A stretch of DNA of 64,000 bases from an uncultured bacterium (GTDB lineage Bacteria > Bacillota > Clostridia > Oscillospirales > Oscillospiraceae). Location: contig CAMCCC010000002.1 of NCBI GenBank assembly GCA_945873205.1, positions 1-64,000 of the forward strand, in the 5' to 3' direction. The translations under genes and the position numbers were made by a program. Below the pieces are notes generated by a model. The model saw only the letters and a list, made by a program, of their open reading frames with translations, searched no databases and was not told the origin of the DNA. This document shows, piece after piece, positions 37,935-48,225 of this stretch (its first letter is position 1; the number at the start of each line of letters is the position of its first letter).

Positions 37935-38840
37935 TTACTTAAACAGGGCTTCCACAAAGTTTTTGGACTCGAAGGGCAGAAGATCGTCCATGCCCTCGCC
38001 CACGCCCACGAATTTCACCGGCAGCTTCAGCTCGTTGGCAATGGCAAAGACGATGCCGCCCTTGGCGGTGCCGTCCAGCTTGGTGAGGACGATGCCGGTG
38101 AGGCCGGCGGTGTCCAGAAATTGCTTGGCCTGGATCAGGCCGTTCTGGCCGGTGGTAGCGTCCAGCACCATGAGGGTCTCCACATCCGCCTCCGGCAGCT
38201 CCCGGTCGATGATGCGGCGGATCTTGCCCAGCTCGTTCATCAGGTTCTGCTTATTGTGCAGGCGGCCGGCGGTATCGATAATGACCACGTCGGCCCCACG
38301 GGCTTTGGCGGCGCAGAGACCGTCATAGACCACAGCGGCAGGGTCGCTGCCCTCCTCGTGGCGGACGATGTCAGCCCCGGAGCGCTCCGCCCAGACGCCC
38401 AGCTGCTCGGCAGCGGCGGCACGGAAGGTATCCCCGGCGCAGAGCAGGACGCGCTTGCCCTGGGCCTTCAGCTGGGCGGCGATCTTGCCGATGGTGGTGG
38501 TCTTGCCCACGCCGTTGACGCCCACCATCAGGATGACGGAGGGCCTGGTGTCCAGCTTGAGGGCGGTATCCCCCACGTCCAGCAGCTTGGTCAGCAGCTC
38601 GATGAGGCCGGCACGGGCCTCGTCCCCCTTGCGGAAGCGCCGCTCCCAGGTCAGCTTGCGCATGGCCTTCACCACGTCCGCAGCGGTGGAGGCGCCTACA
38701 TCCGCCAGCACCAGCAGCTCCTCCAGCTCCTCATAGAAATCCTCACTGTCGGGCTGGTAACCCTGGAACAGCTCTTCCAGCTCCTCCATATTGCTGCGGG
38801 TCTTGGTCAGGCCGGAAAAAATCTTGTCAAAAAATCCCAT
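37935..38840 (-). CDS. ftsY: signal recognition particle receptor FtsY
   Basis: GVNGVGKTTTIGKIAAQLK, DTAGRLHNKQNLMNEL, TKLDGTAKGG. Confidence 0.96.
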   Translation of the reverse strand: MGFFDKIFSGLTKTRSNMEELEELFQGYQPDSEDFYEELEELLVLADVGASTAADVVKAMRKLTWERRFRKGDEARAGLIELLTKLLDVGDTALKLDTRPSVILMVGVNGVGKTTTIGKIAAQLKAQGKRVLLCAGDTFRAAAAEQLGVWAERSGADIVRHEEGSDPAAVVYDGLCAAKARGADVVIIDTAGRLHNKQNLMNELGKIRRIIDRELPEADVETLMVLDATTGQNGLIQAKQFLDTAGLTGIVLTKLDGTAKGGIVFAIANELKLPVKFVGVGEGMDDLLPFESKNFVEALFK

Positions 38841-38866
38841 ATAGTATACCCCATTATTTACGGTAA

Positions 38867-41800
38867 TTATTCTTCAATGGTCTTCTGGGCGCTTTCCAGG
38901 TCCAGTTCAATGACGGTGGAAACGCCCTTTTCCTGCATGGTGACGCCGTAGAGCATGTCCGCCTCCTCCATGGTGCCCCGGCGGTGGGTGATGACCAAAA
39001 ACTGGGTCTTATCGGACATACGGCGCATATACTCGGCATAGCGGGTGACATTGGCTTCGTCCAGGGCGGCCTCGATCTCGTCCATGACGCAGAAGGGGGT
39101 GGGCCGCACCTTCAAGATAGCAAAGTACAGGGCGATGGCCACGAAGGCCATCTCGCCGCCGGAGAGAAGGCTGATGGTGGACAGCGCCTTGCCGGGAGGC
39201 TGCACCTTGATCTCGATGCCGCAGTCCAGCACGTTGTTTTCATCCTCCAGCTTCAAAGCGGCCTTGCCGCCGCCGAACAGCTCCAGGAAGGTCTGGCGGA
39301 AGCACTGGTCAATCTCATGGAAGCGCTCCACAAAGAGCTGTTCCATCTGGCCGGTCAGGTCCTTAATGACACCCAGCAGCTCGCCCTTGGCCTTCTCCAC
39401 ATCGTCCCGCTGGGTGCTAAGGAATTCATAGCGGGTATTGACCCGGTCATACTCCTCGATGGCGCCGATGTTGGGGTTGCCCAGGGCGGAGATCTGACGG
39501 CGCAGGTCACTGATCTGCTTCTGGGCCTTGGGCAGGTTCTCCACCGGCTGGCGCAGGGCCTCGGCGGCGGAATGGCTCAACTCATAATTCTCCCAGAGCT
39601 TATCCAGAATCTGCTTTTCCTCCATGTCGGCGGCCAACTTCTTCTGCTCGATGCGGGCGCTGCGCCGCTCCAGCTCCAGAATGTCCTGATTGCGGCTCTG
39701 GGCCTCCCGCTCGGCCTTGGTGCGCTTGCCCTCCAGGGCCAGCTTGCTCTGGCTGATGGCCTGGATCTCGGCCTGGATGGCCTTTATATTCTCGCTCATT
39801 TTAGCGATTTCATTTTCTTTTTCCTGGATGCGGCGGCTGAAATCATCGATCTGCCGCTGGGCGGCATCCACGGCGCCGCGCCGGGCCTCACTGTCGCCGG
39901 AGAGGCTTGCCAGCAGCTGCTGCAGCTGGGCGGCGGAATTCTCCGTGGCCCGCCGCTCCGCCTCCAGGGAGGACACCCGGCTTCGCAGCTGGGCCTGCTC
40001 CTCCAGAGCCATGTCCAGATCATAGCGGACGGCGGCCAGGTCTTTCTGGGCCTTGGCAAGCCGCTCGTTGGCGGTCTTTTCATTTTCCAGCAGCCGCGCC
40101 CGCTGGCGGCGGAGCTTCTCCAGCTCGTTGGCCCGGGACAAAATGCCGCTGCCCTTGGCGGTACTGCCGCCGGTCATGGAGCCGCCGGCGTTGATGAGCT
40201 GCCCGTCCAGAGTGACGATGCGCAGGCGGTTGCCGTTGTTCTTGGACATACGCACCGCGTCCCCCAGGGTCTCGGCCACCACGGTGCGGCCCAGGAGGTT
40301 GGCCACGATCTGCTCATAGCGGGAATCGAAGCGTACCAGCTCATAGGCCACGCCCACAAAGCCCGGGTCCCGGGTGGGAGCGTCCTTCATGACGGTGCCC
40401 CGGATGGTATCTACAGGGAGGAAGGTGGCCCGGCCGGAATCGCTGCGTTTGAGCATCTCGATGGCACGGCGGCCGTCCTCCTGGCTGTCAATGACGATAT
40501 TCTGGGCGGCGGCGCCCAGGGCGGTCTCAATGGCAAGGGCACATTCCTCATCGGCCTTGATGAGGTTGGCCACCGGGCCGTGAACGCCCTTGATATTGCC
40601 CCGCTGGCTCTCCCGCATGACGGTTTTCACTGCTTTGGAATAGCCCTCGTAGTCCTTTTCCATTTCGCTGAGCATATGGATGCGGGAGTCCATGCTGCGG
40701 CCATCCACGGAAAGCTGGGTGGCTTTCTCCCCCAGGTCCTTCACCATGGCTTCCCGGCTGGTAAGCTTCATGCGGCAGCCGGAGAGGACGTTATCGTTGC
40801 TTTGGGTCTCCTGAGCCAATTCCTTCAGCTGGGCAGCCAGGCTTTGCAGCCGTTCCCGGCTCTGGCCGATGCTGTCCTCCAGCTCCCGGACCCGGGTCTC
40901 CTGCTGCTGGATATCCTGAAGCAGACGCTGCCTGTTCTCCTGGCTGCTCTCCCTGTTGGCCCGGAGCACGGCGGCCTCCGCCTCCCGCTGGGCGCTTTCC
41001 GCCTGGGCGTCGGTGAGCCGCTTGCGGGCTTCATCCGTCTCCACATCCTTCTGGCGCATCCGCTCGCTGATGCTGCCGGAGGAGGCGTACAGAGCTTCCA
41101 GCTCGGCTCTGGCCTGTTCCAGGCTCAAAGCCGTCTGCTCATACTCCTGCTTCACGCTCTCGGACTGGGCGTGGAGCTTTTCCAGGGTGGCCATCCAAAC
41201 GGAGATTTCCTGGGTACGCAGCTCGTCCCGCAGCACCAGGTAGCGCTTGGCAGTCTCCGCCTGCTTGCGCAGAGGCTCCACCTGCAGCTCCAGTTCCTCG
41301 ATCTTGTCGTTGATGCGGAGGAGATTTTCCTCCGTCTTTTCCAGCTTCCGCTCCGCTTCCTCCTTCCGGTAACGGAAGCGGGAGATGCCGGCGGCCTCCT
41401 CAAAGACCTCACGCCGGTCGGTGCTTTTGTTTGAAACGATCTCGGCGATGCGGCCCTGGCCGATGATGGAATACCCGTCCCGGCCCAGGCCGGTGTCCAT
41501 GAGCAGGTTGTTGATGTCCTTCAGACGCACCTGCTCCCGGTTGATATAATACTCGCTGTCCCCGCTGCGGTAATACTTGCGGGTGAGCATAATTTCGCTG
41601 CTGTCAGAATCGAAAATATGGGCGGAGTTGTCGATGATCAGGCTGACCTGAGCAAAGCTCTGGGCCCCCCGCTTCTCGGTGCCGCCGAAGATCACGTCCT
41701 CCATCTTGCTGCCCCGGAGGGCCTTGGTGCGCTGTTCGCCCATGACCCAGAGGATGGCGTCGGATATATTGGACTTGCCGGAGCCGTTGGGCCCCACGAT

Positions 41801-41884
41801 GGCGGTGATATCCTTTTCAAAGGTGAGCCGGGTTTTATCCGCAAAGGATTTGAAACCCTGTATCTCCAATGCTTTTAAGTACAA
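38867..41884 (-). CDS. smc: chromosome segregation protein SMC (short, approx. 1005 aa)
   Basis: YLKALEIQGFKSFADKTRL, GPNGSGKSNISDAILWVMGEQ, hinge GGSMTGGS, LLSGGEMAFVAIAL signature; start TTG inferred. Confidence 0.95.
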   Translation of the reverse strand: MYLKALEIQGFKSFADKTRLTFEKDITAIVGPNGSGKSNISDAILWVMGEQRTKALRGSKMEDVIFGGTEKRGAQSFAQVSLIIDNSAHIFDSDSSEIMLTRKYYRSGDSEYYINREQVRLKDINNLLMDTGLGRDGYSIIGQGRIAEIVSNKSTDRREVFEEAAGISRFRYRKEEAERKLEKTEENLLRINDKIEELELQVEPLRKQAETAKRYLVLRDELRTQEISVWMATLEKLHAQSESVKQEYEQTALSLEQARAELEALYASSGSISERMRQKDVETDEARKRLTDAQAESAQREAEAAVLRANRESSQENRQRLLQDIQQQETRVRELEDSIGQSRERLQSLAAQLKELAQETQSNDNVLSGCRMKLTSREAMVKDLGEKATQLSVDGRSMDSRIHMLSEMEKDYEGYSKAVKTVMRESQRGNIKGVHGPVANLIKADEECALAIETALGAAAQNIVIDSQEDGRRAIEMLKRSDSGRATFLPVDTIRGTVMKDAPTRDPGFVGVAYELVRFDSRYEQIVANLLGRTVVAETLGDAVRMSKNNGNRLRIVTLDGQLINAGGSMTGGSTAKGSGILSRANELEKLRRQRARLLENEKTANERLAKAQKDLAAVRYDLDMALEEQAQLRSRVSSLEAERRATENSAAQLQQLLASLSGDSEARRGAVDAAQRQIDDFSRRIQEKENEIAKMSENIKAIQAEIQAISQSKLALEGKRTKAEREAQSRNQDILELERRSARIEQKKLAADMEEKQILDKLWENYELSHSAAEALRQPVENLPKAQKQISDLRRQISALGNPNIGAIEEYDRVNTRYEFLSTQRDDVEKAKGELLGVIKDLTGQMEQLFVERFHEIDQCFRQTFLELFGGGKAALKLEDENNVLDCGIEIKVQPPGKALSTISLLSGGEMAFVAIALYFAILKVRPTPFCVMDEIEAALDEANVTRYAEYMRRMSDKTQFLVITHRRGTMEEADMLYGVTMQEKGVSTVIELDLESAQKTIEE

Positions 41885-41938
41885 ACCGTTAACCTCATTC
41901 AATCAGAAACATTCTCAAAACATAACCGATTTATTGTA

Positions 41939-42967
41939 TTATATATCCCCGCTGATTTCAAGGGAAAAAATCTGAATTTTCCGGCCTTTCAGGTCGGTTT
42001 CTTTGATTTTCAGGGAATGAAGCCCAAATTCCCGGCACAGCGTTTCCACATTCTGCCGGTGCTGGCCCGTCATCTGGGAGGTTTTGCCTCGGGCCACCGC
42101 CAGGGTGACGGCGCTGTGGGGCGGCACATCTGCCAGTACCCGCCGGGCCTCCTGCAGCATGAGGCGGCTCTGCACCAGCTCTCCCAGGGCGGGGTGATAA
42201 GCGCCGGCTACAGCGGCGCCGGCGGACAGCTCCTCCGTGGGGTTCAGGCCCAGGCGGATGACGGGGATATCCGCTTCTTCAAACACCGGCAGCAGGCGGG
42301 CGCAGGTCTCCACCGCGTCCTCCACGGTGTGCTCCTGATACTTGCCGGCCTGCCACAGGTCGTAAAGGGCGGTGTCCCGGACGATGACGGTGGGGTAGAT
42401 CCGCACCCCGTCCGGCTTCAAGGCGGCCAGCTGCTTTGCGGTGGACAGGTCGCTCTCTGGGGTGGCCCCGGGCAGGCCGGTCATCATCTGCAAAATCAGG
42501 CGAAAGCCCCGCTCTTTGATGAGCCGGGCAGCGCGTTCCACGTCCAGGGCGGAATGGCCCCGGCCGGAAAGGCGGAGCACCTCCTCATCCATGCTCTGGG
42601 CCCCCAGCTCGATGGTTTCCACCCCGTACTGCGCAAGCCGGGTCAAAATTTCCTCATCAATGGCGTCAGGCCGGGTGGACAGGCGGATGGAATGGATGTT
42701 CCCCCGCTCCAACTCCACTTTTGCGGCCCGGAGGAGGGCCAGCTGCTGGTCCGCCGGGATGGCGGTAAAGCTGCCCCCATAAAACGCCAGTTGCCGCTTT
42801 GCCCCAGGATAGGGCAAGGCGGCGGCTTTTTCAACTGCACATATAACATCCTCTGCCGTGGCCGGACGCTCCCTGCCGGAGATGCGGCGCTGATTGCAGA
42901 ACACGCAGGCGTGGGGGCAGCCCAGATGGGGCACAAAGACAGGGATGATGCTCTCTCTGGCGCTCAT
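41939..42967 (-). CDS. ELP3-like radical SAM protein
   Basis: VPHLGCPHACVFCNQRRISG, FYGGSFTAIP, QMMTGLPGATPESDL. Confidence 0.9.
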   Translation of the reverse strand: MSARESIIPVFVPHLGCPHACVFCNQRRISGRERPATAEDVICAVEKAAALPYPGAKRQLAFYGGSFTAIPADQQLALLRAAKVELERGNIHSIRLSTRPDAIDEEILTRLAQYGVETIELGAQSMDEEVLRLSGRGHSALDVERAARLIKERGFRLILQMMTGLPGATPESDLSTAKQLAALKPDGVRIYPTVIVRDTALYDLWQAGKYQEHTVEDAVETCARLLPVFEEADIPVIRLGLNPTEELSAGAAVAGAYHPALGELVQSRLMLQEARRVLADVPPHSAVTLAVARGKTSQMTGQHRQNVETLCREFGLHSLKIKETDLKGRKIQIFSLEISGDI

Positions 42968-43641
42968 TTTTGCAGGGCCTCCAGGGCCTGTCTGGCGGCC
43001 ATTTGCTCGGCCTCCTTCTTGGTGCGGCCGCTGCCCTGACCGGCAATTACGCCGTTGATGGAGACGGAGAAGGTGAAGCTCTTGTTATGGTCCGGCCCGC
43101 TTTCGCCGGTCATGGTATAGCTGATGTGCTGGTCGCTTTTGCGCTGCACCAGCTCCTGCAGCTGGGTTTTGTAATCGGCGGTGCGGTGGGCGTCGCTGAT
43201 CTCGGCGTCCTTCAGGATCATCTCATTGACGAAGCGGCGGCACTCCTCCATGCCACTGTCCAGGTACATGGCGGCAATGATGGCCTCCACCATGTCCGCC
43301 AGAATGGAGGGGCGCTGGCGGCCGCCGGTGTGCTCCTCCCCCCGGCCCAGGCGCATATAGCGGCCCAGGTCCAGCTTCAGAGCCACCCGGTGCAGGCTGG
43401 CCTCGCAGACCAGCTCCGCCCGCAGGCGGGTCATGCGGCCCTCCGGCAGGGGAGGCTGGTGATTGAACAGAAACTCCGCCGTCATCAGGCCCAGGATGGA
43501 ATCGCCCAGAAACTCCAGCCGCTCATAGCTCTGGCAGGGCGTGTCATGCCGCTCATTGGCATAGGAGCTGTGGGTCAGGGCAGTGCGCAGCAGCTCCCGG
43601 TTCTGAAAGCGGTATCCGATTTTTGCTTCCAACTTGTCCAT
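42964..43641 (-). CDS. rnc: ribonuclease III
   Basis: LERLEFLGDSILGL-type motif (YERLEFLGDSILGLMTAEFL), C-terminal dsRBD GSGRTKKEAEQMAARQAL. Confidence 0.97.
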   Translation of the reverse strand: MDKLEAKIGYRFQNRELLRTALTHSSYANERHDTPCQSYERLEFLGDSILGLMTAEFLFNHQPPLPEGRMTRLRAELVCEASLHRVALKLDLGRYMRLGRGEEHTGGRQRPSILADMVEAIIAAMYLDSGMEECRRFVNEMILKDAEISDAHRTADYKTQLQELVQRKSDQHISYTMTGESGPDHNKSFTFSVSINGVIAGQGSGRTKKEAEQMAARQALEALQK

Positions 43642-43644
43642 AAA

Positions 43645-44649
43645 TCAGCCTATCTTCATGTACTCGATATTTGCCTTGATCTCATCGGTGATGCCGCTCT
43701 CTACACAGGTGACTGCCTGGCGGGCGGCAGCCAGGATGCAGCGGGCGTCGGAGGAGCCGTGGGCCTTGATCACCGGCCGGGAGATGCCCAGCATCACGGT
43801 GCCGCCCACTTCCTTCACGTCCAGGGTCTTCTTCATTTGGGCCAAATCCCCCTTCAAAACGGCGGCGGCCAGCTTGTTTTTCAGGCTCTTATAGAATACG
43901 TTTTTCAGGTTGCCCATCATGAATTTGATCATGCTCTCGGCAGTTTTCAGCATCAGGTTGCCGGTAAAGCCGTCGGCCACGATCACGTCCACCTCGCCGG
44001 AAAAGACCCCGTTGCCCTCCACGTTGCCGATGAAGTTGATGCGGCCGGCCTCCCCGGCCTCTTTCAGCAGCTGGAAGGTCTCATGCTGCAGGGCGCCGCC
44101 CTTGGTGTCCTCGGTGCCTACGTTGGCAAGGCCCACCCGGGGGTTCTCCATGCCCAGCATGGTCCTGGCATAGAAGCTGCCCATATAGGCAAACTGCAGT
44201 AAGTACTCGGGGGTGCAGTCCACATTGGCGCCGGAATCGATCAGCACCACGCCCTTGCCGCCGTTGGGCAGCACGGGGGCCAGCGCCGCCCGGCGGATGC
44301 CGTTGATGCGCTTGACGATCAGGGTGGCCCCGGTGAGCAGGGCGCCGGTGCTGCCGGCGGAGACCACCGCGTCCCCCAAGCCGTCCCGCAGCATATTCAG
44401 CGCCACGGTCATGGAGGCGTCCTTCTTCCTTCTGGTGGCGGTGCTGGGGTCATCCTCCATGGTGATCACGTCCCGGGCGTCCACCACTTCCACATCGGTG
44501 CAGCCCTCTTTCTCCAGGCAGGCCTTCACAACCTCCTGCCGGCCCACCAGGACCACGTCCACCCCCAGCTCACGCCGGGCCATGACCGCGCCTTTGACAA
44601 TCTCCTCCGGGGCCTTATCGCCGCTCATGGCGTCAATGATGATTTTCAT
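43645..44649 (-). CDS. plsX: phosphate acyltransferase PlsX
   Basis: MKIIIDAMSGDKAPEEIVKGAVMA, VSAGSTGALLTGAT. Confidence 0.96.
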   Translation of the reverse strand: MKIIIDAMSGDKAPEEIVKGAVMARRELGVDVVLVGRQEVVKACLEKEGCTDVEVVDARDVITMEDDPSTATRRKKDASMTVALNMLRDGLGDAVVSAGSTGALLTGATLIVKRINGIRRAALAPVLPNGGKGVVLIDSGANVDCTPEYLLQFAYMGSFYARTMLGMENPRVGLANVGTEDTKGGALQHETFQLLKEAGEAGRINFIGNVEGNGVFSGEVDVIVADGFTGNLMLKTAESMIKFMMGNLKNVFYKSLKNKLAAAVLKGDLAQMKKTLDVKEVGGTVMLGISRPVIKAHGSSDARCILAAARQAVTCVESGITDEIKANIEYMKIG

Positions 44650-45959
44650 AGGTGGAAAACCTCCTTCTCTTTCAGCTGCTCAATGATCGCGAGAGACCGG
44701 TTGGAGATCTCCGCGTTTTTGTTTCTCTTGCCTTTGACCCGGTATTCCAGGGGCTTGATGATGCCGAAGTTGATGTTCATGGGCTGGAAGTCCCCCACGC
44801 TGCCGCCGGAGATGTACAGGCCCAGAGCGCCGATGGCGGTCTCCTGGGGGAAATCCACGCTCTCCAGGCCCAGCACCCGGGCGGCAGTCTCGATGCCCAC
44901 CAGCATGCCGGAGGCGGCGGACTCCACATAGCCCTCCACGCCGGTCATCTGGCCGGCAAAGCTGATGCGGGGCTCGCTGCGCAGGCGGCAGTACCGATCC
45001 AGCAGCTTGGGGCTGTTGAGGTAGGTATTGCGGTGCATCACGCCGTAGCGGACGAATTCCGCGTTTTTCAGGGCGGGAATCATGGAGAAAACCCGCTTCT
45101 GCTCCCCCCAGGTCAGGTGGGTCTGGAAGCCCACGATGTTGTAGATGGTGCCGTCCGCATTGTCCCGCCGGAGCTGCACCACGGCGTAATTCTCCCGCCC
45201 GGTGCGGGGATCGATGAGGCCCACCGGCTTCATGGGGCCGTAGCGCAGGGTATCCACCCCACGGCGGGCCATGACCTCCACCGGCATACAGCCTTCAAAC
45301 ACGCCGCCGTCATCAAAGCCGTGCACCGGGGCCTCTTTAGCGCTGACCAGCTCTTTGACAAAGGCCAGGTACTCCTCCTTGTCCATGGGGCAGTTTACAT
45401 AATCCGCGGTTCCCTTGTCGTAGCGGGAGGCGAAGAAGGCGCTGTCCATGTCCACGCTGTCCAGGGTGACGATGGGGGCCACGGCGTCGTAAAAATGCAG
45501 GTCGCTGTCCGGGCAGAGGGCGGCGATTTTTTCAGCGATGGCGTCGCTGCTGAGGGGGCCGGTGGCAATGACCACCTCCCCATCGGGGATGTCCAGCGCC
45601 TCCTGGCGGATGATCTCCACATTGGGGTGCTGCTCCAGGGTTTCGGTGATCTGGCGGGCGAAGCCCTCCCGGTCCACGGCCAGAGCGCCGCCGGCGGCCA
45701 CTTTGTTGGCGTCGGCGCTGGCCATGATGAGGGAGTCCATGGCGCGCATCTCGGCCTTCAACAGGCCCACGGCGTTGGTCAGCTCATCGCTTCTGAGGGA
45801 GTTGGAGCAGACCAGCTCCCCAAAATAAGGGGAATGGTGGGCGGGGCTCATCTTCTCCGGCTTCATTTCCCAGAGGCGGACACGGATGCCCCGTTTTGCC
45901 AGCTGCCAGGCACATTCGCTGCCGGCAAGGCCCGCGCCCAGAACGGTTACAGTTTCCAT
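44646..45959 (-). CDS. trmFO: tRNA (uracil-54-C5)-methyltransferase TrmFO
   Basis: VTVLGAGLAGSECAWQLAKRGI, MKPEKMSPAHHSPYFGELVCSNSLRSDELTNAVGLLK. Confidence 0.96.
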   Translation of the reverse strand: METVTVLGAGLAGSECAWQLAKRGIRVRLWEMKPEKMSPAHHSPYFGELVCSNSLRSDELTNAVGLLKAEMRAMDSLIMASADANKVAAGGALAVDREGFARQITETLEQHPNVEIIRQEALDIPDGEVVIATGPLSSDAIAEKIAALCPDSDLHFYDAVAPIVTLDSVDMDSAFFASRYDKGTADYVNCPMDKEEYLAFVKELVSAKEAPVHGFDDGGVFEGCMPVEVMARRGVDTLRYGPMKPVGLIDPRTGRENYAVVQLRRDNADGTIYNIVGFQTHLTWGEQKRVFSMIPALKNAEFVRYGVMHRNTYLNSPKLLDRYCRLRSEPRISFAGQMTGVEGYVESAASGMLVGIETAARVLGLESVDFPQETAIGALGLYISGGSVGDFQPMNINFGIIKPLEYRVKGKRNKNAEISNRSLAIIEQLKEKEVFHL

Positions 45960-48215
45960 TTATGCTTCCTTTGCCTTGGCCGTCTTTTTGGCGGCAGGCT
46001 TCTTCGTTGTTGTCTTGGTGGTTTTCTTGGCCGCAGGCTTTTTTGCGGCAGGCTTCTTGGCGGCGGCTTTCTTTTCCGCTGCGGCAGCCTTTTCCTCCGG
46101 GGTCTTTTTCTTATACACCCGCTGCTCCTCCGGCACGAAGTTGGCGCAGGCCTCGTTGATGCAGAAGGATTTCAGGGGGCCGCGGCCGCTGCGCTTGAAC
46201 ATGGTTTTGCCGCAGGCGGGGCAGAAGTCCTTGGTGGGCACGTCCCAGGTGATGAAGCCGCAATCGGTGCCCCGCTCGCAGGCGTAGAACACATAGCCCT
46301 TCTTGGAGGTGCGCTTGAGGATGCGGCCGCCGCACTTGGGGCATTTGCCGGGCATCTCGATGACGATGGGCTTGGTAAAGGTGCAGTCCGGGAAGCCGGG
46401 GCAGGCCAGGAAGTGGCCGAATTTGCCCTTCTTCACCACCATCTGGCGGCCGCAGACATCGCAATACTCATCGCTGAGCACGTCGGGCACCTTCAGCTTC
46501 ACGCCCTCCATGGCAGTCTCGGCGGCCTGCAGCTCCTGGCTAAAATCATCGTAGAAATCCGCCAGCACATTGCGCCACTGGGCCTTGCCGTTCTCGATCT
46601 CGTCCAGCTCCGCCTCCATGTGGTTGGTGAATTTCAGGTCCACGATATCGGCAAAGCGCTCCTTCATCAGGCCGGTCACCACCTCGCCCAGGGGGGTGGG
46701 GCGCAGGTACTTGCCCTCTTTGATCACATAGTCATGGGCGGTGATGGTGGAAATGGTGGGGGCGTAGGTGGAGGGGCGGCCGATGCCCTTCTCCTCCATG
46801 GCCCGGATGAGGGTGGCCTCGGTGAAGCGGGCGGGGGGCTGGGTGAACTGCTGATCCGGCAGCATCTTCTCCAGGTACAGCTGCTGGCCCTGGCTGAGGC
46901 TGGGCAGGGGGTTATCGATCTCGCTGCTCTCCTCATCCCGGGCTTCCTCGTACACGGCGGTATAGCCCTTGAACTTCATTTCGGAATAGTTGGCCTTGAA
47001 GGTATAGCCGGCAGAGTCCACCTCCACGGACACATTGTCATAGACGGCGTTGGCCATCTGGCAGGCGGTGAAGCGGCCCCAGATCAGCCGGTAGAGCCGG
47101 TACTGCTCCTGGGTCAGGTCCTTGCGCACCACATCGGGGCTGAGGTTCACGTCGGTGGGGCGGATGGCCTCATGGGCGTCCTGGGCGCCGGACTTGGTTT
47201 TGAAATGCCGGGGCTTGCCGGGGTAATAGTTCTCGCCATAGTGCTGGACGATATAGGCGCCGGCGGCGGCAAGGGCCTCCTCCGAGAGACGGAGGGAGTC
47301 GGTACGCATGTAGGTAATGAGGCCCACGCTGCCCTGGCCGCTGATCTCCACGCCTTCATAGAGCTGCTGGGCGATGGACATGGTGCGCCGGGGCGTCATG
47401 CCCAGGCGGCGGGAGGCCTCCTGCTGCAGGGTGGAGGTAATGAAGGGGGGCGCGGGAGACTTCTGCTTCTCCCCACGCTTGACGGTCTTGACGGTGAAGG
47501 GAGCTTTCTCTGTCTCGCGGATGACGGTGTTGACCTCCGCCTCGCTGTGCAGCTCCTGCTTCTTATCGCCCTTGCCGAAGAAGCGGGCGTTGAAGCTGGC
47601 GGTATCTTCCCCGCAGTTGAGACAGGCGTCCAGCAGCCAATACTCCTGGCTGTTGAAGTTGCGGATCTCCTCCTCCCGGTCCACCACCATGCGGGTAGCC
47701 ACGGACTGGACGCGGCCGGCGGAAAGGCCGGTTTTGATCTTGCGCCACAGGAAGGGGGACAGCTCATAGCCCACAATCCGGTCCAGGATGCGGCGGGCCT
47801 GCTGGGCATTGACCAGGTCCTGGTCAATGCTGCGGGGGTTCTGGATGCTCTCGGTGACTACCTTTTTGGTGATCTCATTAAAAGTGACCCGCTTGGCCTT
47901 CTCGTCGTCCAGCTCCAGCAGCTCCTTCAGGTGCCAGGAGATGGCTTCGCCCTCCCGGTCAGGGTCCGTTGCCAGATAGACGGTCTTGGCGGCCTTGGCC
48001 TCCTTCTTCAGTTCGCTGATCAGTTCCTTTTTATCACGGACGGGGATATATTGGGGTTCAAAGCCATGCTCAATATCCACGCCCATTTTGCTCTTGGGCA
48101 GATCCCGCAGGTGGCCCATGGAGGCGGTCACCTTATAGTCGCTGCCCAGGTATTTCTCGATGGTTTTGGCTTTCGCCGGGGATTCGACGATCACCAAGTT
48201 CTTCGCTTTTGCCAT
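45960..48215 (-). CDS. topA: DNA topoisomerase I
   Basis: LVIVESPAKAKTIEKYLG, YMRTDSLRLSEEAL, zinc-finger repeats, Lys/Ala/Thr-rich C-terminal tail. Confidence 0.97.
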   Translation of the reverse strand: MAKAKNLVIVESPAKAKTIEKYLGSDYKVTASMGHLRDLPKSKMGVDIEHGFEPQYIPVRDKKELISELKKEAKAAKTVYLATDPDREGEAISWHLKELLELDDEKAKRVTFNEITKKVVTESIQNPRSIDQDLVNAQQARRILDRIVGYELSPFLWRKIKTGLSAGRVQSVATRMVVDREEEIRNFNSQEYWLLDACLNCGEDTASFNARFFGKGDKKQELHSEAEVNTVIRETEKAPFTVKTVKRGEKQKSPAPPFITSTLQQEASRRLGMTPRRTMSIAQQLYEGVEISGQGSVGLITYMRTDSLRLSEEALAAAGAYIVQHYGENYYPGKPRHFKTKSGAQDAHEAIRPTDVNLSPDVVRKDLTQEQYRLYRLIWGRFTACQMANAVYDNVSVEVDSAGYTFKANYSEMKFKGYTAVYEEARDEESSEIDNPLPSLSQGQQLYLEKMLPDQQFTQPPARFTEATLIRAMEEKGIGRPSTYAPTISTITAHDYVIKEGKYLRPTPLGEVVTGLMKERFADIVDLKFTNHMEAELDEIENGKAQWRNVLADFYDDFSQELQAAETAMEGVKLKVPDVLSDEYCDVCGRQMVVKKGKFGHFLACPGFPDCTFTKPIVIEMPGKCPKCGGRILKRTSKKGYVFYACERGTDCGFITWDVPTKDFCPACGKTMFKRSGRGPLKSFCINEACANFVPEEQRVYKKKTPEEKAAAAEKKAAAKKPAAKKPAAKKTTKTTTKKPAAKKTAKAKEA

Positions 48216-48225
48216 TGTGTTCTCC

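Noticed and set aside
38984-41434. 816-aa plus-strand ORF
   Set aside because: Antisense shadow of smc.
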